Shown in pieces: positions 43,042 through 52,627 of a DNA stretch of 64,000 nt. A program made the position numbers and the translations under genes. Under the pieces are notes generated by a model, which searched no databases, was not told the origin of the DNA, and was given only the letters and a program-made list of their open reading frames with translations. Source of the DNA: Bosea sp. AS-1 (GTDB taxonomy: Bacteria > Pseudomonadota > Alphaproteobacteria > Rhizobiales > Beijerinckiaceae). Numbering within the stretch: the first letter of the stretch is position 1; the number at the start of each line of letters is the position of its first letter. The stretch covers positions 654,501 through 718,500 of the forward strand of contig NZ_CP022372.1 of the NCBI RefSeq assembly GCF_002220095.1, in the 5' to 3' direction.

Positions 43042-44898
43042 ATGCTGTTCCAGATGATGCGAGTCCAGACGATTCACGGCCAGGCTGCGGCGCAGAGCGG
43101 TGGTGCGGCCACCGATAAGGCGCTTGGCGATCTGCCGGAATGGAATCTGGACGATCTCTACCCAGGCATCGAATCCGCCGCCTTCCGAGGCGATCTCGAG
43201 CGAGCCTTCACCGAGGCGCAGGCACTGGCCGGGCGCTATCGCGGCAAGCTCGCGGAATTGGCGGGGCAGCCCGATGGCAGCGCCCGGCTCGCCGAGGCGG
43301 TGAAGGCCTATGAGAGCCTGAGCGACCTGCTCGGGCGGATCGGCGCCTATGCCGGGCTGGTCTATTCGGGAGATACCACCGATCCGCAGCGCGCCAAGTT
43401 CTACGGCGACACGCAGGACAAGCTCAACGCCGCCATCACCGAACTGCTGTTCTTCGAGCTCGAGTTGAACCGGATCGAGCCCGAGCTCATGGCGAAGGTC
43501 GCGGCCGAGGCGCCGCTCTCGCATTGGAAGCCCTGGCTCGACGATCTCTCCAAGGACAAGCCGCACCAGCTCGACGACCGGCTGGAAGCGCTCTTCCACG
43601 AGAAGTCGATGACGGGCGCGGCCGCCTGGAACCGCCTGTTCGACGAAACCATCGCCGCGCTGCGCTTCGATATGGACGGCGAGGAGCTGACGCTGGAGCT
43701 GACGCTCAACAAATTGCAGGACGCCGATGGCGAGGTGCGCCGCAAGGCAGCCGAGGCGCTGAGCAAGGTCTTCCGCAAGGAGCTGCGTACCTTCGCGCTG
43801 ATCACCAATACGCTTGCCAAGGACAAGGAGATCTCGGATCGCTGGCGCAAATTCGAGGATGTCGCGGATTCGCGCCATCTGGCGAACAGGGTCGAGCGCG
43901 AGGTCGTGGATGCCCTTGTTTCCGCGGTGCGCGAGGCCTATCCGCGCCTGTCACATCGCTATTATCGCCTGAAGGCCAAGTGGTTCGGCCGCGACGCGCT
44001 CGACTTCTGGGATCGCAATGCGCCGTTGCCGGAGGTCGCGCAGCGCACCATTCCCTGGAACGAGGCGCGCGACACCGTGCTCTCGGCCTATGGCGCCTTC
44101 TCGCCGAAGATGGCGGAGATCGCCAAGCGCTTCTTCGACGATCGCTGGATCGACGCGCCGCCGCGTCCGGGCAAGGCACCGGGCGCCTTCGCGCATCCCA
44201 CCGTGCCGTCGGCACATCCCTATGTGCTGCTGAACTACCAGGGCAAGCCGCGCGACGTAATGACCTTGGCGCATGAGCTCGGCCATGGCGTGCATCAGGT
44301 CCTGGCCGCACCGAACGGGGCGCTGATGGCGCCGACGCCGCTGACGCTGGCCGAGACGGCGAGCGTCTTCGGCGAGATGCTGACCTTCCGCCGCCTGCTC
44401 GACGGCACGACCGACCCGAAGCAGCGTAAGGCGATGCTGGCGGCCAAGGTCGAGGACATGATCAATACGGTCGTGCGCCAGATCGCCTTCTACTCCTTCG
44501 AGCGCAAGGTGCATGAGGCGCGCCGGCAGGGCGAGCTGACGGCCGAGGCGCTGTGCGATCTCTGGATGGGCGTGCAGGCGGAAAGCCTCGGGCCGGCGAT
44601 CCGGCTGTCGAGCGGGTACGAGCCGTTCTGGTGCTACATCCCGCACTTCATCCACTCGCCCTTCTATGTCTACGCCTACGCCTTCGGCGATTGCCTGGTG
44701 AACTCGCTCTATGGCGTCTATCAGAGCGCGGCCGAGGGCTTCCAGGACCGCTATTTCGCCTTGCTCTCGGCCGGGGGCAGCAAGCCCTATTCGGAGCTGC
44801 TGAAGCCGTTCGGGCTCGATGCGAAGGATCCCGGCTTCTGGCAGATCGGCCTGAAGATGATCGAGGGGATGATCATCGAGCTGGAAGGGATGGAGTGA
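43042..44898 (+). CDS. pepF: Oligoendopeptidase F (M3 family)
   Basis: A 618-residue cytoplasmic zinc peptidase that cleaves short peptides. The active-site motif is TLAHELGHGVHQVLA, HExxH type, with the third ligand Glu in TLAETASVFGEM. The N-terminal M3 lobe begins near EWNLDDLYPGIES. The ATG at 43042 is preceded by GGAG six bases away. It has no signal peptide and is monocistronic, facing the outer-membrane protein gene across a strong hairpin. Confidence 0.94.
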   Translation: MLFQMMRVQTIHGQAAAQSGGAATDKALGDLPEWNLDDLYPGIESAAFRGDLERAFTEAQALAGRYRGKLAELAGQPDGSARLAEAVKAYESLSDLLGRIGAYAGLVYSGDTTDPQRAKFYGDTQDKLNAAITELLFFELELNRIEPELMAKVAAEAPLSHWKPWLDDLSKDKPHQLDDRLEALFHEKSMTGAAAWNRLFDETIAALRFDMDGEELTLELTLNKLQDADGEVRRKAAEALSKVFRKELRTFALITNTLAKDKEISDRWRKFEDVADSRHLANRVEREVVDALVSAVREAYPRLSHRYYRLKAKWFGRDALDFWDRNAPLPEVAQRTIPWNEARDTVLSAYGAFSPKMAEIAKRFFDDRWIDAPPRPGKAPGAFAHPTVPSAHPYVLLNYQGKPRDVMTLAHELGHGVHQVLAAPNGALMAPTPLTLAETASVFGEMLTFRRLLDGTTDPKQRKAMLAAKVEDMINTVVRQIAFYSFERKVHEARRQGELTAEALCDLWMGVQAESLGPAIRLSSGYEPFWCYIPHFIHSPFYVYAYAFGDCLVNSLYGVYQSAAEGFQDRYFALLSAGGSKPYSELLKPFGLDAKDPGFWQIGLKMIEGMIIELEGME

Positions 44899-44904
44899 GG
44901 CGCG

Positions 44905-44935
44905 AGGAGCCCTCTCCTGGACGGAGAGGGCTCCT
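44905..44935. terminator. Strong hairpin between convergent pepF and outer-membrane protein genes
   Basis: A perfect 12-bp stem AGGAGCCCTCTC / GAGAGGGCTCCT with a 7-nt loop in the 49-bp convergent gap. No T run follows, but stem strength and position suggest a bidirectional end point. Confidence 0.65.
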
Positions 44936-44947
44936 GCCTGGATCGCC

Positions 44948-46552
44948 TCAGAACTGCACCCTCAAGCCCACCTGCGAAACATTCGCGGTGTAGTCCGAGC
45001 CTGGCGCCGTCGAATTCAGCCGCTCATGGGTGAAGCTCGCGCGGATCGCGAAGGTGCGGGTCAGCTTGTATTCGAGCCGTGCGCCGACATTCATGAAGTC
45101 CTCGCGCAGGCCCTGGCCCTCATATTCCGTGCGGCTGAAATTGGTGAAGCCGGTGACGGTGAGGTTGCGGCGCAGCGCATGCGCGACCTCGAGCGTGGCG
45201 CGGCGAACCGTGGTTCCGGACGAGCCGGCGATGGTGGTGTCGCCGAGCTCGGCGGTGCCGCGCAGCGTCACCGTGGTCAGCGGCGTCGGTGACCACAGGA
45301 TCGAGGCGTCGCCGACGAAGCCGCGCAGATCCTTCAGCCGTGTATCCTCGTAGCGGCGGTTCTGGTAGCCGCCGGAAAGTTCGCCCGTGAGCTGCCGGCT
45401 GATCTCGAAGGTCGAGCCGAGCTTGGCGGTGATGCCGTCCGATGAGCGCATATAGCCGCTCGCATCGGTCTTCTCGTCAAAATCGCGCCGGTCGATCTCG
45501 GCCTGGACGAAAGGCCGGATGCCGGGCGTGATCTCATAGGCCGCGCGCAGGCGCAGGCCGTAATCGGTCATATTCCTGTCCTTCTGGGACAGGATCGCGC
45601 CGTTGCTGAGCCTGGCGTCTTCGTAATCGCTACGGTCGACCGAGCCGCGCAAGGTGAGCTGCAGCCGGTTGAAATCATGGGTGACGCCGGCCGAGCCGCC
45701 ATATTGCCAGACCTGCGGGCGACCCCGGACATTCGCGTTGAGATCGGGCGAGCCGGGACGCTGCGTGTCGAGATTGAGCCGCGATTCGAGCAGGATGCGG
45801 GTGTCGCGCGTCGCATCGAGCCTGAGGTCGAGATTGCCCTGGGCATCGGGGCGGGAAGCCTCGGGATTGCGGAAGAAGTCGCTGTAGCCACCGCGAAGCC
45901 GGCCGGTGAGCTCGTGCACGTTCCAGTCGGACTGGACCTCGAGCTCGCCCTCGTAGCGGCCGAAGGCCGAGCCCTTGGCGCCGGCCGCCGCGCTGCGCTG
46001 CGGATTGGTGTCGAAGCCGATGGAGCTGGTGATGGACGGTTTCAGCGTGATCGAGCCGACCCGGACGCCGAGTGCGGCCCAGGGATCTTCCTCGGCGGCC
46101 GAGCGGCGGCGCGGCGGGGGAGTCGCGGGCGGGGTCGGCGGCGGCAGGGTCGCGACAGTCGGTGGCGGCGGTCGGAACTGGCGCTGCGTGACGCCGCGCA
46201 GCGCTGGCGCCTGCACCGGCCCGCTGGCGCGCGGCGGCTGGCGCGACGAGACGGCGGAGCTCTGGCCCTGGATGAGCGAGGCCGGGTCGCGGATCGCCTG
46301 CGGATCGGCCGAGGCCGGGGCGAGCGCGGGATCGGGCGCCGCCGGTGTCTGGGCGATGTAGCTCGGCGTTCCGGTCCTGAGGCCGTTGCGTGGCGCCTGC
46401 TGCGCGTTTGCCGGCAGGCAGCCGAGCGCCAGCCCCGCCAGCGCGGAGCCGGACATCAGCAGGATCTTCGCGCGGCCGGACACGGGCTTCGCAGGGCTCC
46501 AGGATCGCAAACGGGCGTCAATGACGGGGCATGCGCCCGCGGAAGGGCGCAT
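44948..46552 (-). CDS. Outer-membrane beta-barrel protein (BBP2-like)
   Basis: A 534-residue protein. The signal peptide (ILLMSGSALAGLALGCLPAN, cleavage near AQQAP) is followed by a Pro-rich linker (about 60-150). A C-terminal barrel shows alternating amphipathic strands such as ITLKPSITSSIGFDTNP and LRLDATRDTRILLESRLNLD. It ends in VSQVGLRVQF, with the terminal Phe expected for BAM assembly. Related proteins sit beside polysaccharide-export genes, but none is nearby. It is divergent from the KpsF-type isomerase gene across 104 bp. Confidence 0.83.
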   Translation of the reverse strand: MRPSAGACPVIDARLRSWSPAKPVSGRAKILLMSGSALAGLALGCLPANAQQAPRNGLRTGTPSYIAQTPAAPDPALAPASADPQAIRDPASLIQGQSSAVSSRQPPRASGPVQAPALRGVTQRQFRPPPPTVATLPPPTPPATPPPRRRSAAEEDPWAALGVRVGSITLKPSITSSIGFDTNPQRSAAAGAKGSAFGRYEGELEVQSDWNVHELTGRLRGGYSDFFRNPEASRPDAQGNLDLRLDATRDTRILLESRLNLDTQRPGSPDLNANVRGRPQVWQYGGSAGVTHDFNRLQLTLRGSVDRSDYEDARLSNGAILSQKDRNMTDYGLRLRAAYEITPGIRPFVQAEIDRRDFDEKTDASGYMRSSDGITAKLGSTFEISRQLTGELSGGYQNRRYEDTRLKDLRGFVGDASILWSPTPLTTVTLRGTAELGDTTIAGSSGTTVRRATLEVAHALRRNLTVTGFTNFSRTEYEGQGLREDFMNVGARLEYKLTRTFAIRASFTHERLNSTAPGSDYTANVSQVGLRVQF

Positions 46553-46656
46553 GGTTAATGGAGTTAGAACGAACAGGGTTAAGGAGCCGTCAACGCGTAG
46601 CTCACAACAGTTGCGATGGTGGAAATCCCGCGAGGCTCCGTGCTAAAGCGCGCGCC

Positions 46657-47631
46657 ATGACCGACGATATCCGCGCCTCGGCGCTTCGCACCATCGCCAC
46701 GGAACGAGCCGGGCTCGACGTGCTCCACAGCGCACTCGACGATGCGCTCGGCCGGCCCTTCGCCGAGGCGGTGGCGATGATCCGGGGCGCGAGCGGGCGC
46801 GTGATCGTTTCCGGCATGGGCAAGTCCGGCCATGTCGGGCGCAAGCTCGCTGCGACGCTGGCCTCGACGGGCACACCCGCTCATTTCGTCCATCCGGCCG
46901 AGGCGAGCCATGGCGACCTCGGCATGGTGCAGCCCGAGGATGTGGTGATCGCATTGTCCTGGTCGGGCGAGGCGGCGGAACTTGCCGCGCTCGTCGGTTA
47001 TACGCGCCGCTTTCGCGTCGGGCTGATCGCCATCACCGCCAATGCCGAGAGTACGCTGGGCAAGGAGGCGGATATCGCATTGGTGCTGCCCAAGGCGGCG
47101 GAGGCTTGCCCGAATGGGCTCGCGCCCACCACCTCGACGACGATGCAGATCGCGCTCGGCGATGCGCTGGCCGTGGCATTGCTGGAAGCGCGCGGCTTCT
47201 CGCGGCAGGATTTCTTCGTCTACCACCCAGGCGGCAAGCTTGGCGCGCAGCTCAAGACCGTCGAGAGCATCATGCATCGTGGCGCCGAATTGCCGCTGAT
47301 CGGGCTCGATACGGCGCTGCCGGACGTGATCGCGATGATCTCGCAGAAGAGCTTCGGTTGCGCGATCGTGATGGATATCGACGGCAGGCTCGCCGGGGTT
47401 GTCACCGATGGCGACCTGCGCCGCAAGGCGACGATGGCGGGCGGTGCCGCGCTCAGGGCGCGCGACATCATGACCGCCGATCCACGCCGCGTGCGCCCCG
47501 ACGCGCTTGCCGTCGAGGCGCTCGAACTGGTCAATCGCAGCCGGATCACGGCCTTGATCGTTGCCGATTCGGATGAGCGCCCGGTTGGACTCGTCCATGT
47601 CCACGACCTGCTGGCGATGGGCGTCGCCTGA
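46657..47631 (+). CDS. KpsF/GutQ-type arabinose-5-phosphate isomerase
   Basis: A 324-residue enzyme with an SIS sugar-isomerase domain (about 35-180: SGMGKSGHVGRKLAATLAST and ALSWSGEAAELAALVGYTRR) and two CBS domains (about 205-260 and 270-324). It converts ribulose-5-phosphate to arabinose-5-phosphate, the first precursor of KDO for lipopolysaccharide. The PTTSTTMQIALGDALAVAL segment is diagnostic. The ATG at 46657 is chosen because the family begins there. Confidence 0.94.
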   Translation: MTDDIRASALRTIATERAGLDVLHSALDDALGRPFAEAVAMIRGASGRVIVSGMGKSGHVGRKLAATLASTGTPAHFVHPAEASHGDLGMVQPEDVVIALSWSGEAAELAALVGYTRRFRVGLIAITANAESTLGKEADIALVLPKAAEACPNGLAPTTSTTMQIALGDALAVALLEARGFSRQDFFVYHPGGKLGAQLKTVESIMHRGAELPLIGLDTALPDVIAMISQKSFGCAIVMDIDGRLAGVVTDGDLRRKATMAGGAALRARDIMTADPRRVRPDALAVEALELVNRSRITALIVADSDERPVGLVHVHDLLAMGVA

Positions 47632-47668
47632 CCGGGCTTGCGCCCAGAACAGCCGCAACTATCTAAAG

Positions 47669-47691
47669 CTCCAGAAGCTATAGCTTTGGAG
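47669..47691. promoter_or_regulatory. MerR-type operator candidate overlapping the ribosome site
   Basis: CTCCA at 47669-47673 and TGGAG at 47687-47691 form outer arms, and a perfect 12-bp palindrome (AAGCTATAGCTT, 47675-47686) lies between them. It resembles operators of heavy-metal MerR regulators. It lies just before the regulator start and overlaps its GGAGG ribosome site (47688-47692), so binding could also hinder translation. Confidence 0.55.
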
Positions 47692-47697
47692 GTTGCG

Positions 47698-48144
47698 ATG
47701 GCCGTGGCGGAGAGACTGGAACGCGTGATGCCGATTGGCGCGCTGGCGGAGCGGACCGGCGTCAAGATCGAGACCATCCGCTATTACGAGCAGGTCGGGC
47801 TTTTGCCGCCGCCGGAGCGTTCCGAAGGCAACCAGCGTCGCTATGGCCGGCGCCATGCCGAGCGGCTCGCCTTCATCAAGCACGCGCGCGATCTCGGCTT
47901 CGCCGTCGACAATATCCGCACGCTGCTCAAGCTCTCGGACACGCCTGGCATGGCCTGTGACGAGGCGCATGCGATCTCTGCCACTCATCTCGAAGAGGTG
48001 CGGGACAAGATCGCCAAGCTGCGGTCGCTCGAGAAGGAGCTGGAGCGCATCGCCACCACCTGTTCGGGCGGTGTCGCCGCTTGCGACTGCGCCATCATCG
48101 AGGCGCTGGCCGATCACGGCCAATGCAACCATGCCCATCATTGA
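47698..48144 (+). CDS. MerR family metal-responsive regulator
   Basis: A 148-residue MerR protein. The helix-turn-helix is at about 11-80: MPIGALAERTGVKIETIRYY followed by EQVGLLPPPERSEGNQRRYG. A long dimerisation helix leads to a C-terminal metal loop. Cys in GMACDEAHAIS matches the Cys79 position of divalent-metal sensors such as ZntR/CadR/PbrR. More ligands occur in TCSGGVAACDC and the His-rich end GQCNHAHH. A monovalent CueR-type sensor is less likely. No efflux pump or metal-handling gene lies next to it, so the target is elsewhere. Confidence 0.9.
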   Translation: MAVAERLERVMPIGALAERTGVKIETIRYYEQVGLLPPPERSEGNQRRYGRRHAERLAFIKHARDLGFAVDNIRTLLKLSDTPGMACDEAHAISATHLEEVRDKIAKLRSLEKELERIATTCSGGVAACDCAIIEALADHGQCNHAHH

Positions 48145-48211
48145 GACGGGACAAGGCCAGAAAATCTGGGCGGCCTCTCGTTTCCGCGTCGAAAAGCCTT
48201 AAATAGGGGAG

Positions 48212-48242
48212 CACCGGACGGCTTCGCTCCGTGCGGTTTTCG
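48212..48242 (+). terminator. Possible terminator after the merR gene
   Basis: A hairpin around GCACCGGACGG / CTCCGTGC with a CTTCG loop is followed by GGTTTTC. The stem has a bulge and the T run is short, so confidence is moderate. Confidence 0.5.
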
Positions 48243-48469
48243 GATTGGCAAGAGGGCGGGCGATGCCGGTATTGCGTGTGTCGACGGGCTTCCGGTCCGG
48301 CGAGGGGAACAAACCCCGATTCTGCCTGAGTCAGCGATTCGGCCTCGCTTCGTTCCAGACTCGTTCTCGCCGCGCCCGTTCCTGATTCCTGTTCACGCTC
48401 CCGCCCGGTCAGCCGAGGCTCCAGCGGAGTCCCTGGCGGCCGGACGGGCGAGATGATCGGCTTTCTGCT
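48243..48469 (+). other. Leader region upstream of the helicase gene, no gene seen
   Basis: The interval between merR and the helicase (325 bp from 48145) holds the hairpin at 48212 and then a pyrimidine-rich stretch with repeated TTCCTG and CTCGTTC-like words. No protein frame with a good ribosome site is seen. It probably contains the helicase promoter and a structured leader. Confidence 0.5.
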
Positions 48470-51400
48470 TTGCAGCTCTTTCGTTCGTTGCCTCCCGCCG
48501 CTCGCGCCAATGGCGTCACCGCGGTGCTCGGCCCCACCAATACAGGCAAGACCCATCTCGCCATCGAACGCATGGTCGCCCATCCGACGGGCATGATCGG
48601 CCTGCCGCTGCGCCTGCTCGCACGTGAGGTCTATCAGCGCGTCGTCGACAAGGTCGGGCCGGAGGCTGTCGCCCTCGTCACCGGCGAGGAGAAGATCAAG
48701 CCGGAGCGGCCGCGCTTCTGGGTCTGCACGGTCGAGGCGATGCCGCGCGATCTCGCGGTTGATTTCGTCGCCATCGACGAGATCCAGCTGGCGGCCGATC
48801 TCGACCGCGGCCACGTCTTCACCGATCGCCTGCTGAACCGGCGCGGCCGGGCCGAGACCATGCTGATAGGCGCAGGGACGATGAAGCCGCTGATCGAACA
48901 GCTCATGCCCGGCGTCAACATCGTCACGCGCCCGCGCCTGTCGCAGCTCACCTTTGCCGGCGACCGCAAGATCACCCGGCTCTCGCCGCGCTCGGCCATC
49001 GTCGCCTTCTCGGTCGAGGAGGTCTATGCCATCGCCGAATTGATCCGCCGCCAGAAGGGCGGGGCTGCGGTGGTGCTTGGGGCGCTCTCGCCGCGGACTC
49101 GCAACGCCCAGGTCGAGATCTACCAGTCCGGCGATGTCGACTATCTCGTCGCCACCGATGCCATCGGCATGGGGCTCAATCTCGACGTCAACCACATCGC
49201 CTTCGCCGCGGACAAGAAGTTCGACGGGCACCATTACCGCAAGCTCAACCCGGGCGAATTCGGCCAGATCGCCGGGCGGGCCGGGCGGCATCTGCGCGAC
49301 GGCACCTTCGGCACCAGCGGCCGCTGCCCGCCCTTCGATGCGGAGCTAGTCGAGGCGATCGAGAATCACCGCTTCGAGCCGATCCGCCAGATGCAGTGGC
49401 GCAATTCCGATCTCGACCTGCGCTCGATCTCAGGCCTGCTCGATACGCTGAACCTGCAGCCTTCCGAACAGGGATTGACGCGGGCGTTGATCGCCGAGGA
49501 CATGACCACGCTGGAGGTGCTGGCACGGGATCCGGACGTCGCCGCGCTGGCTAAAGGGCGGCCGGCGGTGGAGCGGCTCTGGGAGGTCTGCGGCCTGCCC
49601 GACTACCGCAAGATCTCGCCGATGCAGCATGCCGATCTGGCGACCACGCTCTATCTCAGACTGATGCGCCACGGTCGGCTCGATGCCGACTGGTATGCGG
49701 CGCAACTGGCCTCGCTCGACCGCACCGATGGCGAGATCGACACGCTCTCCGCCCGGATCGCACAGGTGAGGACCTGGACCTACGTCGCCAACAGACCTGA
49801 CTGGTTGCCTGATCCTGAGCATTGGCAGGGCATGGCTCGTCTTGTAGAGGACAAGCTGTCGGACGCTCTGCACGAGCGGCTGACCCACCGATTTGTCGAT
49901 CGGCGCACCAGTGTGTTGATGCGCCGCTTGCGGGAGAATGCGATGTTGGAGGCTGAGGTCACCGCGACGGGCGACGTGCTCGTCGAGGGCCAGCATGTGG
50001 GAATGCTGCAGGGCTTCCGCTTCACAGCGGACCCGAAGGCGGGCGGCTCTGAGGTCAAGGCCCTCAACCTGGCGGCAATGAAGGCGCTCGGCTCCGAGAT
50101 CGAAGCGCGGGCTGCGCGCGTCGTGCTGGCGGGTGACGATGCCTTCGTGCTCTCGCATGACGGGCTGGTGCGCTGGACCGGCGAGCCGGTTGCGCGCCTG
50201 ACGGCCGGAGAGAAGGTGCTGGAGCCGCGGCTGCGCCTTCTGGTGGAAGAGCATCTCACCGGTGCCGCGCGCGAGCAGGTCGAGGCCCGGCTCAATCTCT
50301 GGCTGAAGAATCACATTACCCGTCTGCTGGGCGCGATCCAGATCCTGGAAGCGGCCGAGAGCGTCACCGGCATCGCCCGTGGCATCGCCTATCAGGCGGC
50401 CGAGGCGCTCGGCGTGCTGGAGCGCGCCAAGGTCGGCGAGGAGATGAAGGCGCTCGACCAGGAGGGACGCGCGGCGTTGCGCCAGCTCGGCATCCGCTTC
50501 GGCGCCTTCCACATCTATATGCCGGCGCTGCTGAAGCCGGCGCCACGCGCGCTCGCCGCCCAGCTCTGGGCGCTGAAGCATGGTGGGCCGGAGACGGCCG
50601 GGCTCGACGACATCGCGCATCTGGCGGCTTCGGGCCGCACCTCCTTCCCGGTCGACAAGGCCGTGCCGAAGGGGCTCTACCGTGCTGCCGGCTATCGCGT
50701 CTGCGGCGAACGGGCAGTGCGTGTCGACATCCTCGAGCGTCTGGCCGACCTGATTCGTCCGGCTATCGCCTATCGCCCGGGCGTCACGCAGGGAACGCCG
50801 CCCGCCGGCGCCGCCGATCAGGATGGCTTCGTCGCCACTGGCGCGATGACCTCGCTCGTCGGCTGCGCGGGCGAGGATTTCGCCTCGATCCTGCGTTCGC
50901 TCGGCTATGTTTCCGTCAAGCGTCCAGGCCCGGCGATCACCGTGCCGCTGGCGCCGCCGCCGGCCGCGACCGAGCCGGCCAAGCCGGTTGAGACGGAACC
51001 GGCAAGCGCCGACGCTGCGACCTCCGAAGCGACTGGCGAGGCTGCCGCCGACGAGGCGATTCAGGCAGATGCGGCGGTCGAAGCTGCTGCGGAAGCCCCT
51101 GCGGTCGTGGAACCGGCCGAAGCCTTGAACGAGGCGGCATTGCCGGAAGGCGAGACGCCGGTCGTCGAGGCTCCCGCCGTCGAGACGGCGGATACTCCGG
51201 TTCTCACCGAAGCCGAGCTCGACCAGGCGCGCGAGCCCGTGCCGGCCGATGCCCTGTCGGCCCTGCCGGCTGCGGCGGCTACTGAAGCTGCGGACGCGGT
51301 TGCCGCGGATGCTGCAGCCGCTCCCGCGGAGCCGGAGCTCATCGAGGTCTGGCGACCGCATCGCCATCAGGGCGGACGCCGGCCCGAGCATGGCCAGCGC

Positions 51401-51790
51401 GGCCGGCATGACGGCAACCGTCGCGAAGGAGAGCGTCGCGAGGGCGAGCGCCGTGGCGGGGACCGTCCGCAGCGCGATGGCCGCCCCGGCGGTCCGCGCC
51501 GCGACAACCGCCCGGCTGCTGCGGCCGGGGAGGGGGCTGCTGTGCAGCGCCAGGAGCGTCCGCGCCGCGAGGATCAGCCCCGTCAGGGCCGGCCCGAAGG
51601 TGGGCGGAACCAGCGCCCGGACTTCAAGCGCGATGGCCGCCCGGGCGGACCGCGTCGCGAGGACCGCGGTGGGGCGGAGCGCTTCCAGCAGCCGCAGCGT
51701 CCGCGCCCGGCCAATCGCGAGCCGGACCCGGATTCGCCCTTCGCCAAGCTTGCGGCGCTCAAGGCGCAACTCGAGGGCAGCAAGAACTGA
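48470..51790 (+). CDS. SUV3-type DExH RNA helicase with long disordered C-terminus
   Basis: A 1106-residue protein. The helicase core has Walker A GPTNTGKTH (about 21-29), the DExH-type motif VAIDEIQ, and in the second RecA domain ATDAIGMGLNLDV and QIAGRAGR. This is the SUV3 family, which unwinds RNA for 3' exonucleases in mitochondria; in alphaproteobacteria the role is inferred. After about residue 830 there are roughly 130 Ala/Glu/Pro-rich acidic residues and then an Arg/Gly-rich basic tail (HRHQGGRRPEHGQRGRHDGN). There is no in-frame ATG or GTG back to the stop at 48383, so the TTG at 48470 is the likely start. The S4 protein gene follows after 22 bp. Confidence 0.9.
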   Translation: MQLFRSLPPAARANGVTAVLGPTNTGKTHLAIERMVAHPTGMIGLPLRLLAREVYQRVVDKVGPEAVALVTGEEKIKPERPRFWVCTVEAMPRDLAVDFVAIDEIQLAADLDRGHVFTDRLLNRRGRAETMLIGAGTMKPLIEQLMPGVNIVTRPRLSQLTFAGDRKITRLSPRSAIVAFSVEEVYAIAELIRRQKGGAAVVLGALSPRTRNAQVEIYQSGDVDYLVATDAIGMGLNLDVNHIAFAADKKFDGHHYRKLNPGEFGQIAGRAGRHLRDGTFGTSGRCPPFDAELVEAIENHRFEPIRQMQWRNSDLDLRSISGLLDTLNLQPSEQGLTRALIAEDMTTLEVLARDPDVAALAKGRPAVERLWEVCGLPDYRKISPMQHADLATTLYLRLMRHGRLDADWYAAQLASLDRTDGEIDTLSARIAQVRTWTYVANRPDWLPDPEHWQGMARLVEDKLSDALHERLTHRFVDRRTSVLMRRLRENAMLEAEVTATGDVLVEGQHVGMLQGFRFTADPKAGGSEVKALNLAAMKALGSEIEARAARVVLAGDDAFVLSHDGLVRWTGEPVARLTAGEKVLEPRLRLLVEEHLTGAAREQVEARLNLWLKNHITRLLGAIQILEAAESVTGIARGIAYQAAEALGVLERAKVGEEMKALDQEGRAALRQLGIRFGAFHIYMPALLKPAPRALAAQLWALKHGGPETAGLDDIAHLAASGRTSFPVDKAVPKGLYRAAGYRVCGERAVRVDILERLADLIRPAIAYRPGVTQGTPPAGAADQDGFVATGAMTSLVGCAGEDFASILRSLGYVSVKRPGPAITVPLAPPPAATEPAKPVETEPASADAATSEATGEAAADEAIQADAAVEAAAEAPAVVEPAEALNEAALPEGETPVVEAPAVETADTPVLTEAELDQAREPVPADALSALPAAAATEAADAVAADAAAAPAEPELIEVWRPHRHQGGRRPEHGQRGRHDGNRREGERREGERRGGDRPQRDGRPGGPRRDNRPAAAAGEGAAVQRQERPRREDQPRQGRPEGGRNQRPDFKRDGRPGGPRREDRGGAERFQQPQRPRPANREPDPDSPFAKLAALKAQLEGSKN

Positions 51791-51812
51791 CGCCTGAAGG
51801 AGGCGCGGGCCG

Positions 51813-52121
51813 TTGCAGGAGCATCGTCAACGCCTCGATAAATGGCTCTGGTTCGCGCGTTTCGCCCGCACGCGACCATTGGCCGTGCGTCTGGTGGAGG
51901 ACGGTCATGTCCGCATCGCAGGGCGGCGCGCCGAGAATCCGGCCCAGGGGTTGAAGCTCGGCGACGTGCTGACGCTCGCGTTGCCGCACGCCACTGTCGT
52001 GGTGCGAATCCTGGCTTTCGCCGAGCGTCGGGGGCCTTTCGCGACGGCGCGATTGCTCTATGAGCGGCTGGACGAGGGGGGCGACGATCCGTCGCTTGCC
52101 GAGGATGAGGGGGGGCACTAA
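51813..52121 (+). CDS. S4-domain RNA-binding protein (HslR-like)
   Basis: A 102-residue protein dominated by one S4 domain: QRLDKWLWFARFARTRPLAV, then VEDGHVRIAGRRAENPAQGL and LKLGDVLTLALPHATVVVRI. HslR binds 50S subunits carrying stalled nascent chains in E. coli; this is its likely counterpart. It starts with TTG, nine bases after a strong GAAGGAGG site. It follows the helicase closely and is probably co-transcribed, placing two RNA-acting proteins together. Confidence 0.9.
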   Translation: MQEHRQRLDKWLWFARFARTRPLAVRLVEDGHVRIAGRRAENPAQGLKLGDVLTLALPHATVVVRILAFAERRGPFATARLLYERLDEGGDDPSLAEDEGGH

Positions 52122-52291
52122 ACCCGGCCGTCGTCGCCCTCGAAGCCGGTATGCGGCCGTGCGGCGAAGAATTTTCCCTCATCGGATGCCGGAAGGGCAA
52201 AGTCTTCTGCCGTGCCCGGCGAAAACGGCCTTGAAACCTGCGCGCGTCGGGGGTTTATGAGGTCGTTTAGAAGCATTGGAAGGGCCGGCCC

Positions 52292-52627
52292 ATGACCTAT
52301 GTGGTCACCGAGAACTGCATCAAGTGCAAGTACATGGACTGCGTCGAGGTTTGCCCGGTCGACTGCTTCTATGAAGGCGAGAACATGCTCGTCATCCATC
52401 CCGACGAGTGTATCGACTGCGGCGTCTGCGAACCGGAATGCCCGGCCGAGGCGATCAAGCCCGACACCGAGCCGGGGCTGGAAAGCTGGCTGCAGCTCAA
52501 CACCAAATATGCTGCGAGCTGGCCGAACATCACGCAGAAGAAGGAGCCGCCGGCCGACGCGAAGGAGTTCGACGGCGTCCCTGGCAAGCTCGCCATGCTG
52601 TCGCCGGAGCCCGGTGAAGGCGACTGA
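52292..52627 (+). CDS. fdxA: Seven-iron ferredoxin
   Basis: A 111-residue ferredoxin with a [3Fe-4S] and a [4Fe-4S] centre. Cysteines lie in [20 protein letters not shown] and [17 protein letters not shown]. The C-terminal extension [20 protein letters not shown] is typical of the alphaproteobacterial FdxA. It shuttles electrons in the cytoplasm. GGAAGG precedes the ATG. The order helicase, S4 protein, fdxA, carD is familiar to me from related genomes. Confidence 0.95.
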   Translation: MTYVVTENCIKCKYMDCVEVCPVDCFYEGENMLVIHPDECIDCGVCEPECPAEAIKPDTEPGLESWLQLNTKYAASWPNITQKKEPPADAKEFDGVPGKLAMLSPEPGEGD

